From assembly GCF_001458335.1 (NCBI RefSeq), contig NZ_CYTO01000004.1, positions 186,001-250,000 of the forward strand: a DNA stretch of 64,000 nucleotides, written 5' to 3'. Source of the stretch: Cognatishimia activa (GTDB lineage Bacteria; Pseudomonadota; Alphaproteobacteria; Rhodobacterales; Rhodobacteraceae). Under the pieces are notes generated by a model. It made no database searches and was not told where the DNA came from. It saw only the letters and a list, made by a program, of their open reading frames with translations. Positions 8,565 to 16,929 of this stretch are shown here, in pieces. Position 1 is the first letter of the stretch. Every line of letters starts with the position of its first letter. The translations under genes were made by a program, and so were the position numbers.

Positions 8565-9683
8565 ATGCGTGTTCTTATTTTGGTTACCATGTGCATCGCG
8601 TTGACCGCCTGCGGTACAGCCCGGCAAGAGCTGCAACTACGCCCCGAAGCGGAAAACGTCGGAACCCTGCATGAGATCTTTGCGGTCACCAACCGAAGCC
8701 CGTCTGCGGACGGCGGTTTCAGCGCAACCCGTGATTCATCGCTGTCCTATTTGGAAACACAGATCTCAATTCCTCCAACGCATGAGCCGGGCAAAGTCCA
8801 AACCGATCCACGCAATCCGAACCCGGCGCGCCACATTGTTGTCGCCGAGCAAACGAAGCTTGGAAGCAAAGCTCTGTTTGAGAGAACCCTGCGAAATCGT
8901 CTCGCGCAACAACCAGTCTCAGAACGCGAGTTCACGCTGTTTGTGCACGGGTTTAACACCAGCTATTCCGAAGGGCTTTTCCGGCTCGCCCAAGTTCAGC
9001 ACGATATGAAGCCTCCGGGCGTTCCGGTCTTGTTTTCCTGGCCCAGCGCAGCGCGGGTCGTTGGCTATGCCTATGATCATGACAGCATGATCTTCAGCAG
9101 AGACGCCGTGCAAGACACATTGTTTTCAATGAATAGGCTTGCCCCGAAACGCACACTGTTGGTGGCTCATTCCATGGGATCGATGCTGTCGATGGAGGCT
9201 TTGCGCCAGATCGAAATTGGCCAACCCGGCTGGTCCCATCGCAACCTCGCGGGTGTCGTTCTGATCGCGCCCGACATCGACATCGACGTATTCCTAAGCC
9301 AGCTCGAGTCTTTTGAGCGACTGCCGCAGCCTTTCGTCGTCTTTGTATCCAACCAAGACAGGGCACTTGAGTTATCTGGTTTCATAAACGGACGACCGCA
9401 ACGGCTTGGCCGTGCCAGTGACATTGAGGCGCTTCGTGATTACCCGATCCTCGTGATCGATATTTCACAATTTGCAAGCGGCCGCGGGGCGGATCATTTC
9501 ACCGTTGGCAGCTCACCTGAACTGATCGAATTCCTCGGAAGCCCTGAACTGCGAAACGTCGTGGACAGCCAAGAATTCAAAAACGGTGTCATTTCTGCCA
9601 GTGGCCAATTGGTACGAACCACTGCGAAACGTGCGCAAAAAGCAATTCAGTGGATCTTGTTTCCAAGCGCCGCCGAAAGCTAA
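8565..9683 (+). CDS. Alpha/beta hydrolase lipoprotein (DUF900 family)
   Basis: A 372-residue predicted lipoprotein. The N-terminus is a short hydrophobic signal ending in a lipobox 'LTAC' (Cys16). The rest matches the DUF900 alpha/beta-hydrolase family, with 'LFVHGFNTSYSEG' (oxyanion region), 'PVLFSWPSA' and the nucleophile elbow 'AHSMGSM' near residues 200-206. It is likely an envelope-attached esterase or lipase-like enzyme, but the substrate is unknown. The start codon sits only 15 bp after the hslU terminator. Its 3' end overlaps the convergent smr gene by 4 bp. Confidence 0.85.
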   Translation: MRVLILVTMCIALTACGTARQELQLRPEAENVGTLHEIFAVTNRSPSADGGFSATRDSSLSYLETQISIPPTHEPGKVQTDPRNPNPARHIVVAEQTKLGSKALFERTLRNRLAQQPVSEREFTLFVHGFNTSYSEGLFRLAQVQHDMKPPGVPVLFSWPSAARVVGYAYDHDSMIFSRDAVQDTLFSMNRLAPKRTLLVAHSMGSMLSMEALRQIEIGQPGWSHRNLAGVVLIAPDIDIDVFLSQLESFERLPQPFVVFVSNQDRALELSGFINGRPQRLGRASDIEALRDYPILVIDISQFASGRGADHFTVGSSPELIEFLGSPELRNVVDSQEFKNGVISASGQLVRTTAKRAQKAIQWILFPSAAES

Positions 9684-10273
9684 CGACTGCGGCGCAGGTA
9701 AACATAGTAGGCACCGGTCCCGCCGTGTTTCAAATGCGCTTCACGGACCTGCAAAACCACCTGACGCAAAGGGGCCATCTGCAGCCACTGCGGCACCTGA
9801 TGTTTCAAAACGCCCCGCCGCACAGGGATCGGGCCATCGTCCCTTTTTGACTTTCCTTTACCGGTGATCACAAGAATCAGGCGCTTGCCTTCGCCATAAG
9901 ACCGCATCACAAAGCCAACCAACGCAGGGTGGGCCTGTTCCAGTGTCATGCCATGAAGGTCAATTCGCGCCTCTGGCACCAACTTTCCTTTGGTCATACG
10001 CCCATAGGCTTTCTTGTCCATTTGAACCGGCTGCTTACCAACCCGCTCAGAGATTGACGGCATAAGATCATTGCCCGTCGATTTGGTCTTGGCCTTCGCT
10101 CCCAGCTCAAAAGGCTGAAGACGCGATTTTTCCACCTTTACCGGTTTCGGCATCGGCAAAGGCCGTTCAGCAGTCGGCAAAGGTTTGGGTCGCGCAACCT
10201 GCAACGGCTCAGCAGTTTCAGACACTTTTTTCCAAAGCGCCTTATCCTCTTCGCTTAGCCGTTTGCGTTTCAC
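9680..10273 (-). CDS. Smr domain protein
   Basis: A 197-residue protein with a basic, low-complexity N-terminal half and a C-terminal Smr domain: 'IDLHGMTLEQAHPALVGFV' near residues 97-115, then 'LILVITGKGK' and the C-terminal 'YYVYLRR'. Stand-alone Smr proteins are thought to be structure-specific or RNA endonucleases; in E. coli SmrA/SmrB, SmrB cleaves mRNA at collided ribosomes. Whether this one does so is inference. It is translationally coupled to mltA upstream by a 4-bp overlap. Confidence 0.88.
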   Translation of the reverse strand: MKRKRLSEEDKALWKKVSETAEPLQVARPKPLPTAERPLPMPKPVKVEKSRLQPFELGAKAKTKSTGNDLMPSISERVGKQPVQMDKKAYGRMTKGKLVPEARIDLHGMTLEQAHPALVGFVMRSYGEGKRLILVITGKGKSKRDDGPIPVRRGVLKHQVPQWLQMAPLRQVVLQVREAHLKHGGTGAYYVYLRRSR

Positions 10274-11307
10274 AGCACAGCCTCAGGCAACAATGAATAT
10301 GCGCGTTGGATCGGTAGCAGAACGATCATCCGGCCGGGATCACGCAAGCGGCCGGCTTTGCGGCCTGCCTCGTCGCCTGTCCCAAAGAATATATCTGCCC
10401 GTTGCGCGCCCTTAATGGCCGAACCGGTATCCTGTGCGATCATCAATCGACGGATCGGATCAGCGCCATCTTTTTCCACCCAAACCGGCGCACCAAGCGG
10501 CGTGTAGGCAGGATCAACCGCCACCGAGCGCATGGTCGTGATGGATCGGTTCATTGCCCCAAGCGGACCCTTGTCTGCAGGAACCTGATCCACGCGACGG
10601 AAGAAAACGTAAGATGGATTGTGGCGAAGCAGTTCCGCCCCATCCACCGGGTTACGGTTTACCCAATTTTGGATGACTTGCGCGCTCACTTGGTGCGGTT
10701 GATAGGTCCCGCGACGGACCAATTCGGTGCCAATCGAGCGATATGGGTGCCCGTTCGCGCCACCATAGCCAACGCGGATCGCGCTTCCATCAGATAGTTT
10801 GATCCGACCAGAGCCTTGGATCTGCAAAAAGAACAACTCAACAGAGTCATCCACCCAAGCAATCTCAAGCCCGCGCCCTTCAAGCGCTTTACTGTCTTCA
10901 ATCTCCCGACGGCTGAGCCAACGCTGGCCCAAACGGACCTCTGGCGGTTTAGCATAAACCGGGAAACGATAGCGCGCCGTCGGCACCCGAGAGCCCTGCA
11001 GCTCGGGCTCAAAATACCCGGTGAATTTCATGTCGACGCCGTCCTCAATCAGGACGGGTTTAAAGAGCAACTCAAAGAACTTCTTCGCGTCCCCAAAAGA
11101 GGGTGCCGCTGCGCAAAGTGTGCGCCAATCCGGCGCATCCAGATCGGGGCAGGTGTTCTGAAAAACACGAAGCGCGGCGATATGATCGTCGCGCTCCCAG
11201 CCGTCTAAATCTTTGAAATCTAAAATCGTATACGTGGGCTCAGCGGCCGCGATGTCTGCCATCATTGCCGCTCCTGCCACCAATGCCGCTCGTAGCGCCG
11301 CAATCAT
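10270..11307 (-). CDS. mltA: Membrane-bound lytic murein transglycosylase A family protein
   Basis: A 345-residue periplasmic peptidoglycan lytic transglycosylase. An N-terminal signal peptide ends near 'IAAAEP'; there is no lipobox Cys, unlike the E. coli enzyme, so it is probably soluble or loosely bound. MltA domain features include 'FTGYFEPELQGSR' and the 3D domain with 'QDTGSAIKGAQRADIFFGTG', which holds the catalytic Asp region. It cleaves glycan strands to 1,6-anhydromuropeptides during wall growth. It lies in a leftward operon between the Tim44-like gene and smr, with 4-bp overlaps on both sides. Confidence 0.93.
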   Translation of the reverse strand: MIAALRAALVAGAAMMADIAAAEPTYTILDFKDLDGWERDDHIAALRVFQNTCPDLDAPDWRTLCAAAPSFGDAKKFFELLFKPVLIEDGVDMKFTGYFEPELQGSRVPTARYRFPVYAKPPEVRLGQRWLSRREIEDSKALEGRGLEIAWVDDSVELFFLQIQGSGRIKLSDGSAIRVGYGGANGHPYRSIGTELVRRGTYQPHQVSAQVIQNWVNRNPVDGAELLRHNPSYVFFRRVDQVPADKGPLGAMNRSITTMRSVAVDPAYTPLGAPVWVEKDGADPIRRLMIAQDTGSAIKGAQRADIFFGTGDEAGRKAGRLRDPGRMIVLLPIQRAYSLLPEAVL

Positions 11308-11960
11308 TCGCCCGTGGCAACAAGCTGCCAGTTTGGATCGTCAGAACCCATAACACGTGCAAAGGTCCAAGCGTCTTTTTGGCGTTTCACTTGGGTTTCG
11401 CTGCCTTCAACGATCTCGCCGTCCGCATTGCGAACAACATAGGTCAGCTCGCCAATGAATTTAACGGTGACTTCCGCTTCGCGGGTTGCATCATCAAAGG
11501 TCGCTTCCTGCAGAGCAGTCTCACGCACACCAATGAATTCTGCATCGATTGTCAGGCCTTGCGCTTCACGCGCTTGAATCACTTCGGCGAAGGCGTCGTA
11601 AACATCTTCCGCCAAGAAATCTTTGACCTGCGCAAGATCACCTTTTTCGAAACCCATAAGGATCATCTCATAAGCGCCCTTCGCACCACCGATGAAATCG
11701 CTGACGCCAAAACCAGGCTCCACAGATTTCATCTTACCAAGCGCGACAGCGGTATCGCTGCCTTCTTCGGCATGGTCCGTGATATCGCGGTCAGGGCCGC
11801 CTTCGATCACTTCCAAATCTGGGCCACGGCGCTGAGGCGCAGGGGCTGCTTCACGAGGTGGCTCAAACCCATCGCGGGTGCCAAGTACGTTTCTCAGCCG
11901 CAGGATCAGAAAGACGGCGATGCCGGCTAGGACCAAAAGCTGGATAAGTGGCGAATTCAT
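11304..11960 (-). CDS. Tim44-like domain protein (TimA type)
   Basis: A 218-residue protein with one N-terminal transmembrane helix ('LLVLAGIAVFLILRL', residues about 8-22), an acidic/proline linker and a C-terminal Tim44-like domain ('GAYEMILMGFEKGDLAQVKDFL'). Alphaproteobacterial TimA proteins are the bacterial relatives of mitochondrial Tim44. They are inner-membrane proteins with the domain facing the cytoplasm, and their role is not settled. It is first gene of the leftward Tim44-mltA-smr operon and diverges from fxsA across about 100 bp. Confidence 0.88.
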   Translation of the reverse strand: MNSPLIQLLVLAGIAVFLILRLRNVLGTRDGFEPPREAAPAPQRRGPDLEVIEGGPDRDITDHAEEGSDTAVALGKMKSVEPGFGVSDFIGGAKGAYEMILMGFEKGDLAQVKDFLAEDVYDAFAEVIQAREAQGLTIDAEFIGVRETALQEATFDDATREAEVTVKFIGELTYVVRNADGEIVEGSETQVKRQKDAWTFARVMGSDDPNWQLVATGE

Positions 11961-12059
11961 TAGAACCTCGTGTCAGGCGTGGAAAACATCATGTACCGCA
12001 CTTATGTATGTCACAGGCGCAGTCAAGTCCACACGCGCCGGATGATAAGGAGCACTCAT

Positions 12060-12569
12060 ATGTGGTTGTTTTTGGCTTTCTTGGCCGTTCCCTTGATCGA
12101 GATCGGCTTGTTTATTCAAGTTGGCGGCGCGATCGGGCTGTTCCCGACGCTGGGGATTGTGGTTTTGACAGCTATTTTGGGCACTTGGCTGGTGCGAAAT
12201 CAAGGAGCGATGGCATTGGGCGATTTGCGCAAATCCTTCAATGAACTCAATGACCCGACGGAACCTTTGGCCCATGGCGCCATGATCCTGTTTTCGGGCG
12301 CTTTATTGCTGACGCCAGGTTTTTTTACTGATGCGGTTGGCTTCGCTTTATTGATGCCGCCGGTTCGCGTGGCGATCATGAACTATGTGCGTAAGCGCGT
12401 TCACGTGCAGCGATTTGACATGGGCGGCGCTCAAAACCGCCACGCTGGCTTCCAAGATACGCGCCAAGCTGATGAAACTGTGATCGATGGTGAGTTCTCT
12501 GAAGTCGATCCAAGCAAAAAACCAACCCACGAAACACCGAAAGGCACCTCTGGCTGGACCAAGCATTAA
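12060..12569 (+). CDS. fxsA: FxsA family membrane protein
   Basis: A 169-residue inner-membrane protein with hydrophobic helices at 'WLFLAFLAVPLIEIGLFI' and 'LGIVVLTAILGTWLV' and a third near residue 80, then a hydrophilic tail. FxsA is named for suppression of F-plasmid exclusion of phage T7 in E. coli; its normal role is unclear. An upstream in-frame ATG at 11970 exists. I chose 12060 because 'aagg-ag' lies 8 nt before it and the family starts at 'MWLF'. It precedes secB, the usual Rhodobacterales arrangement. Confidence 0.88.
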   Translation: MWLFLAFLAVPLIEIGLFIQVGGAIGLFPTLGIVVLTAILGTWLVRNQGAMALGDLRKSFNELNDPTEPLAHGAMILFSGALLLTPGFFTDAVGFALLMPPVRVAIMNYVRKRVHVQRFDMGGAQNRHAGFQDTRQADETVIDGEFSEVDPSKKPTHETPKGTSGWTKH

Positions 12570-12638
12570 GGCCAGCCATTGAGGCCTCCGCGCAGCTCTG
12601 ATAAGCCTCGGGGCAAAGTCTTAACTCGGAGAATTTGA

Positions 12639-13142
12639 ATGGCTGAAAATACGCCTGAAAATGGCGGCGCAGCAGCGGCGCAGCCACAAGTCAAAATGAA
12701 TGTCATGACACAATATGTGCGTGACATGTCTTTCGAAAACATCCTCGCGCAAAAAGGCATTGCTGGCGACGTTCAGCCAGACGTGCAAGTGCAGGTGAAT
12801 CTGGACGCAAAGAAGCGCACTCAGGAAAACCAGTACGAAACATCGATCAAGCTGAACATCGTCAACAAGGCGAAGGGCGGCGATGAAACGCTGTTCGTTC
12901 TAGAGCTGGACTACGCAGGCATCTTCCATATCGAAGGTATCCCAGAAGAGCAGCTGCACCCGTTCCTGTTGATCGAATGCCCACGCATGATCTTCCCATT
13001 CGTGCGTCGCATCGTTTCAGACGTAACCCGCGACGGTGGCTTCCCGCCGCTGAACCTGGAAACTATTGATTTTGTAGCGCTTTACCGCAATGAAATCGCG
13101 CGCCGTCAGGCGGCAGCAGGCGAACAGAAACTGGACGCTTAA
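12639..13142 (+). CDS. secB: Protein-export chaperone SecB
   Basis: A 167-residue cytoplasmic tetrameric chaperone that keeps presecretory proteins unfolded and hands them to SecA. Recognisable blocks are 'QYVRDMSFENILAQKG', 'NIVNKAKGGDETLFVLELDYAG' and 'CPRMIFPFVRRIVSDVTRDGGFPPL'. 'cggaga' about 8 nt upstream supports the start. It converges on dnaQ with a hairpin between them. Standard length for alphaproteobacteria. Confidence 0.97.
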   Translation: MAENTPENGGAAAAQPQVKMNVMTQYVRDMSFENILAQKGIAGDVQPDVQVQVNLDAKKRTQENQYETSIKLNIVNKAKGGDETLFVLELDYAGIFHIEGIPEEQLHPFLLIECPRMIFPFVRRIVSDVTRDGGFPPLNLETIDFVALYRNEIARRQAAAGEQKLDA

Positions 13143-13149
13143 GTCTTTC

Positions 13150-13178
13150 AATGCCCTCGGATAACGTCCGGGGGCATT
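13150..13178. terminator. Strong hairpin between secB and dnaQ
   Basis: A 12-bp stem (13150-13161 with 13167-13178, one G-T pair) with a 5-nt loop follows the secB stop and its far edge touches the dnaQ stop codon. Neither side has a real T-run, so it may act as a 3'-end stabiliser or a weak terminator. Confidence 0.5.
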
Positions 13179-13905
13179 ACCCCAGCTTTTTCCAAAGCGC
13201 CTCATCCCCCATGCCATCGACAAACTCTGTATGAGCTGCCTTTTCCGCATCGGTTAGGCGCGCGGGCAGGGGATTCGCCCGTTGTGTTGGCCGCCAATCA
13301 TCTTGCGCAGCGCCACCGGATTGACCGGATGTAGACGCCAATGCGAAGTCCGGTTGTCGACCGCCGATCAGCTCAAGGTAAACTTCCGCCAGAATTTCAG
13401 AGTCAAGCAACGCGCCGTGAAGGGTCCGGTTGCTGTTATCAATCCCAAACCGCGCACAAAGCGCGTCCAGCGAAGCGCGAGACCCGGGGAACTTCTTACG
13501 GGCAATCGCCAATGTGTCCACTGCGCGTTCCCATGGAATTTCCGCAAGACCCATTCGTTTAAGTTCCCAGTTCAGGAACTTCATATCAAAGGCCGCGTTG
13601 TGGATCACAAGGTTTGCATCACCAATGAAATCAACAAATGATTGTCCAACTTTTTCAAAAACCGGTTTGTCACGCAGTAAAACCTGGCCTGGCTCCGCTT
13701 CGCGTGGCGGTTCCAAAATATCCGGACCAATCCCGTGCACCCCGAAAGCCTCTTCCGGCATCATTCGCTCGGGGTTGATATAGACGTGATAAGTTTCGCC
13801 AGTCGGCATGTGATTATAAAGCTCGACACAACCGATCTCGACGATGCGGTCACCGGATTCCGGATCAAATCCCGTGGTTTCCGTATCCAGAACGATCTCA
13901 CGCAT
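13177..13905 (-). CDS. dnaQ: DNA polymerase III epsilon subunit (3'-5' proofreading exonuclease)
   Basis: A 242-residue DEDDh exonuclease. ExoI motif 'LDTETTGFD' is at residues 6-14, ExoII 'VIHNAAFDMKFL' near 93-104 and ExoIII 'HGALLDSEILAEV' near 162-174. The C-terminal tail of about 60 residues should bind the alpha polymerase subunit. It proofreads replication and lies at the end of a leftward overlapping run maf-aroE-coaE-dnaQ, overlapping coaE by 8 bp, next to the probable origin. Confidence 0.96.
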   Translation of the reverse strand: MREIVLDTETTGFDPESGDRIVEIGCVELYNHMPTGETYHVYINPERMMPEEAFGVHGIGPDILEPPREAEPGQVLLRDKPVFEKVGQSFVDFIGDANLVIHNAAFDMKFLNWELKRMGLAEIPWERAVDTLAIARKKFPGSRASLDALCARFGIDNSNRTLHGALLDSEILAEVYLELIGGRQPDFALASTSGQSGGAAQDDWRPTQRANPLPARLTDAEKAAHTEFVDGMGDEALWKKLG

Positions 13906-14491
13906 TCTTCAGCCCCTGCTTTATATCTTCGATCACAGACCGTACTTGCTGTTGCGCATGTTCTAGCGTGTCCGTCTCTATCACATAATCAGATTTCGCG
14001 ATCTTGTCTGCAATCGGCATTTGTTTTGACAGGATGCTTTCAAACTGCGCTTCAGACATAGTCCCACGCGCGAGAACTCTTTGTCTTTGGATGTCAGGTG
14101 ACACAGACACACAAGCCACCGCATCAAACATGGCTTCCGCACCGTTTTCAAACAGTAGCGGAATGTCCAAGACGGCGATCTCTGCCTTTGTCTCAGCCAA
14201 AAAATCATTGCGATCTTGGGCGACCAAAGGGTGCACGATACTCTCAATGGTTTTGAGTGCGTTTGCGTCCTGTGAAATGATCTCTTTCAGAACGCCCCGA
14301 GAGACTTCTCCGTCGACAATCGCATCCGGGAATGCACCACCCATTGGCGCAACGGCCGCGCCATCTTTGCTATACATCCGATGCACCGCGGCATCCGCAT
14401 CCCATACGGCACAGCCTAAATCCGCAAACATCTTTGCTGTCGTGGATTTTCCCATACCAATGGAACCGGTGAGCCCAAGCTTAAACGTCAT
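13898..14491 (-). CDS. coaE: Dephospho-CoA kinase
   Basis: A 197-residue P-loop kinase catalysing the last step of coenzyme A synthesis (phosphorylation of the 3'-OH of dephospho-CoA). P-loop 'GSIGMGKST' is at residues 9-17; other family blocks are 'VWDADAAVHRMY' and 'LDIPLLFENGAE'. It overlaps aroE by 4 bp and dnaQ by 8 bp. This coaE-dnaQ pairing beside aroE and maf is usual near the origin of Rhodobacterales chromosomes. Confidence 0.96.
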   Translation of the reverse strand: MTFKLGLTGSIGMGKSTTAKMFADLGCAVWDADAAVHRMYSKDGAAVAPMGGAFPDAIVDGEVSRGVLKEIISQDANALKTIESIVHPLVAQDRNDFLAETKAEIAVLDIPLLFENGAEAMFDAVACVSVSPDIQRQRVLARGTMSEAQFESILSKQMPIADKIAKSDYVIETDTLEHAQQQVRSVIEDIKQGLKNA

Positions 14492-15321
14492 CCCAAAATG
14501 ACTCGTCTAAGGTCTTCGGTCACTTCCGGTCGCGGGCCAAACCAGCGTTCAAAACCTGGCGCCGCTTGATGCAACAACATTCCCAAACCATCAACGGAAA
14601 CACACCCCCGCTGCGCCGCTTCATCTAGGAACGGGGTGCGCAAAGGGGTGTAGACCAAATCAGTCACAAGGCTACCGGGCTGGAGCCCGTCGAGCGATAC
14701 TTTCAACTCTGGCTTGCCCGTCATGCCAAGAGACGTTGTATTCACAATAGTCGTGCCATCCTCAATGACATCGCCAGCCTGAACCCATTCGACCACTTTG
14801 AGACGCGCGCCAAAGTCGTCGCGCAATTGCTCGGCCCGCACCCGCGTACGGTTCGTGATGAAAATCTCGGGCACACCGACGTCAAGAAGAGAGGCAACAA
14901 CCGCGCGCGCCGCACCACCCGCACCAAGAACAACAGCCGCTCCTGCCGTTGGATCCCAATCGGGCGCTGATTGCCTTAAGTTCTGAATGAATCCGTAACC
15001 ATCTGTGTTATCAGCAAGAATTTTTCCATCTTCATGGAAAATCAACGTATTCGCCGCACCGATAAGCGTGGCGCGATCTGTCACCTGATCTGCAATTTCC
15101 AAAGCACGGGTTTTGTGAGGAATTGTGACATTGGCACCGACAAATCCCATCTTGTGCATATTGCGCAGAACCGTTTCCAAATCGTCCGGCGCCACATCCA
15201 TTGGAATGTAATGGCCGTTAATCCCATAAGTCTTCAGCCAATGACCATGCAGCATCGGAGATTTTGAATGCGCAATCGGATGACCGATCACGGCAGCCAA
15301 AGGCACTTTGGGTAATGTCAT
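14488..15321 (-). CDS. aroE: Shikimate dehydrogenase (NADP+)
   Basis: A 277-residue enzyme reducing 3-dehydroshikimate to shikimate in aromatic amino acid synthesis. Substrate site 'HSKSPMLHG' is at residues 18-26, catalytic Lys70 in 'NVTIPHKT', and the NADP-binding turn 'VLGAGGAARAV' near 130-140. The C-terminal 'LGMLLHQAAPGFERWFG' is typical. 4-bp overlaps join it to maf upstream and coaE downstream, so all four genes are probably one transcript. Confidence 0.96.
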   Translation of the reverse strand: MTLPKVPLAAVIGHPIAHSKSPMLHGHWLKTYGINGHYIPMDVAPDDLETVLRNMHKMGFVGANVTIPHKTRALEIADQVTDRATLIGAANTLIFHEDGKILADNTDGYGFIQNLRQSAPDWDPTAGAAVVLGAGGAARAVVASLLDVGVPEIFITNRTRVRAEQLRDDFGARLKVVEWVQAGDVIEDGTTIVNTTSLGMTGKPELKVSLDGLQPGSLVTDLVYTPLRTPFLDEAAQRGCVSVDGLGMLLHQAAPGFERWFGPRPEVTEDLRRVILG

Positions 15322-15917
15322 CGCTGCAAATCTCCTCTGAGCGTCAAATATGCCAGTATCTCAAGCAATGGCATACCAAGCACCGTAAAATAATCGCCAT
15401 CCACACGGGTGAACAATCGCACGCCTTCCGCCTCTAATTGATAACATCCAACGGTGTGCCGGATCTCTTCCCAATTCCGCTCTATATATGCGTCCAAAAA
15501 GTCATCGGTGAAATCGCGCATCCGAAGACGCACGATACCAACATGACGCCAAATGGGTTTGTTGTCTTCATAGATAACCGCCGCAGATAGAAGCGAATGG
15601 CTGTTGTTGCGCAACCGTTGCAACTGGGCCCGCGCGTCCTCCTGACTTTGCGGTTTGGCAAAAACCTCACCTTCAAAGTCCAGAACCTGATCGCAGCCCA
15701 GAACCAAGGCTCCAGGGACTTTTGCACTGACCCTTTGGGCTTTCGCTTCCGCCAAAGAATCCGCAATATCGCGTGGACGTGTCCCTTCGGCTTCCAAACT
15801 CTGGCGGATCATTTCTTCGTCCACCGGAGCGGTGAGCACCTCAAACGCTACATTGGCATTGCGCAGCAAATCCGCGCGAATTTTTGATCCGCTTGCCAAG
15901 ATCAATGGCTGAGACAT
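15318..15917 (-). CDS. maf: Maf family nucleotide pyrophosphatase
   Basis: A 199-residue Maf/HAM1-superfamily protein that hydrolyses non-canonical or modified NTPs. The N-terminal signature 'LILASGSKIRADLL' and the 'VLGCDQVLDFEG' motif are present. A longer frame exists upstream, but 15917 puts the start just before the conserved 'MSQPLILASGS'. No clear Shine-Dalgarno precedes it. Instead, a perfect DnaA box (minus-strand TTATCCACA) ends on the A of the start codon. First gene of the leftward run and directly next to the origin. Confidence 0.92.
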   Translation of the reverse strand: MSQPLILASGSKIRADLLRNANVAFEVLTAPVDEEMIRQSLEAEGTRPRDIADSLAEAKAQRVSAKVPGALVLGCDQVLDFEGEVFAKPQSQEDARAQLQRLRNNSHSLLSAAVIYEDNKPIWRHVGIVRLRMRDFTDDFLDAYIERNWEEIRHTVGCYQLEAEGVRLFTRVDGDYFTVLGMPLLEILAYLTLRGDLQR

Positions 15918-15925
15918 GTGGATAA
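15917..15925 (-). promoter_or_regulatory. DnaA box overlapping the maf start codon
   Basis: Perfect TTATCCACA on the minus strand; its last base is the A of the maf ATG. It may load DnaA at the left edge of the origin and repress the maf operon. Confidence 0.7.
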
Positions 15926-16099
15926 CCCGTCGAATAACTGACCGAACAACTTGCGTATGATTTGTCGGGTAAATCGAGAGGCGCTGCAAGCGGTAGATAA
16001 CTCCCCCCGTTTAAAGTTTTTTGCGATGATTCCTACGCAGGGGATTGGGATAAGTTCCCATGGTGATGGAATCGCCCGGCGACAATTTCATCCCACAGC

Positions 16100-16108
16100 T
16101 TATCCACA
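16100..16108 (+). promoter_or_regulatory. DnaA box at the edge of the AT-rich origin core
   Basis: Perfect TTATCCACA on the plus strand, directly before the 66-bp A/T-rich segment, the geometry expected for origin unwinding. Confidence 0.75.
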
Positions 16109-16334
16109 AGCTTAATTTATGGGAAAAATTTTCAAGTATTTGTTTTTATTTAATAAATCGGAGAAATACAATTTTGCGGCCTGCAGTGTGCCAATCTTTC
16201 CCACCGCTCAGGGCTTGTGGAGAAAACCAAGATAACCCTTTAATCCACAGAAATCGGTGTCCCTACCAAATCATCTTCCTTTTTAAATAATAATTATTTA
16301 TTTGAGAGGGGCTTAGCTAAGAAGGATCTGATCC

Positions 16335-16784
16335 ATGTCCGACATTCTCGCGACTCTCTATCCTTGGACCAAGTCACTTCATATCATTTCAGTGATCAGT
16401 TGGATGGCTGGGCTATTCTATCTTCCTCGTCTCTTTGTGTATCACGCAGAAAAGGCTGAGAAGGGGGATCAATTGGATCAGACGCTTCAGATTATGGAGT
16501 ACAAGCTTCTTCGCTTCATTATGGGCCCTGCAAGCGTCGCCACATGGGTCTTTGGGCTTTTATTGCTCTTCACCCCCGGGATCGTGCATTGGGGCGATGT
16601 GTGGCCTTATACGAAGGGGTTAGCCGTCATTGCTATGACAGGGTTCCATCATTGGCTTATGGCGCGCCGTAAGGACTTTGAGAGCGGCGAGAACACGCTG
16701 TCTGGAAAGAGGTATCGGCAAATGAACGAACTGCCGACGATCTTGATGGTGATTATCGTGATTTCAGTGGTTGTGAAATTCTGA
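16335..16784 (+). CDS. hemJ: Protoporphyrinogen oxidase HemJ
   Basis: A 149-residue integral membrane protein with four predicted helices. It matches HemJ, the oxidase of protoporphyrinogen IX in most heme-making proteobacteria lacking HemG/HemY. Signatures are 'KSLHIISVISWMAGLFYLPRLFVYH' split around its conserved His and Arg, and the C-terminal 'FRQMNELPT'-type block (here 'YRQMNELPT'). 'agaagga' about 7 nt upstream supports the start. It lies between the origin and rho, as in many Rhodobacterales. It works with hemH (52.4 kb) and hemW (24 kb) in heme synthesis and delivery. Confidence 0.9.
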   Translation: MSDILATLYPWTKSLHIISVISWMAGLFYLPRLFVYHAEKAEKGDQLDQTLQIMEYKLLRFIMGPASVATWVFGLLLLFTPGIVHWGDVWPYTKGLAVIAMTGFHHWLMARRKDFESGENTLSGKRYRQMNELPTILMVIIVISVVVKF

Positions 16785-16844
16785 TCGCAGTTTCACGAGG
16801 TGGTTTGACTTGCCTAAGGAATCCACCTATCTCTTTTCGCAACA

Positions 16845-16858
16845 GGCCCGTCCGGGCC
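16845..16858 (+). promoter_or_regulatory. Hairpin in the untranslated region before rho
   Basis: A short GC stem (ggccc with gggcc) sits within the 145-bp gap between hemJ and rho. rho genes are often autoregulated in their leader, but nothing here proves that. Confidence 0.3.
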
Positions 16859-16929
16859 ATGTGTCTTCCGACCTACATATATGAACTCGCGGCTCCTATA
16901 GCCGTTTGATGGACCGTTAAGGATTTCTC

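Larger units (their letters stand above)
15917..16320. other. Probable chromosomal replication origin (oriC)
   Basis: The only gene-free stretch above 300 bp, flanked by the divergent maf and hemJ genes. It has two perfect DnaA boxes: 15917-15925 (minus strand) and 16100-16108 (plus strand). Two one-mismatch boxes lie at 16216-16224 and 16241-16249. The segment 16110-16175 is about 80% A+T (13 G/C of 66) and fits an unwinding element; 16280-16305 is a second A/T block. A one-mismatch IHF-like site lies at 16130-16142. GANTC (CcrM) sites lie at 16028 and 16069. parAB and two parS sites lie 3-7 kb away. Assignment is by motif and context; GC skew was not computed. Confidence 0.8.

Noticed and set aside
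11970-12059. Upstream in-frame start for fxsA
   Set aside because: The extra 30 residues are hydrophilic and unlike FxsA; 12060 has the better ribosome-binding site.
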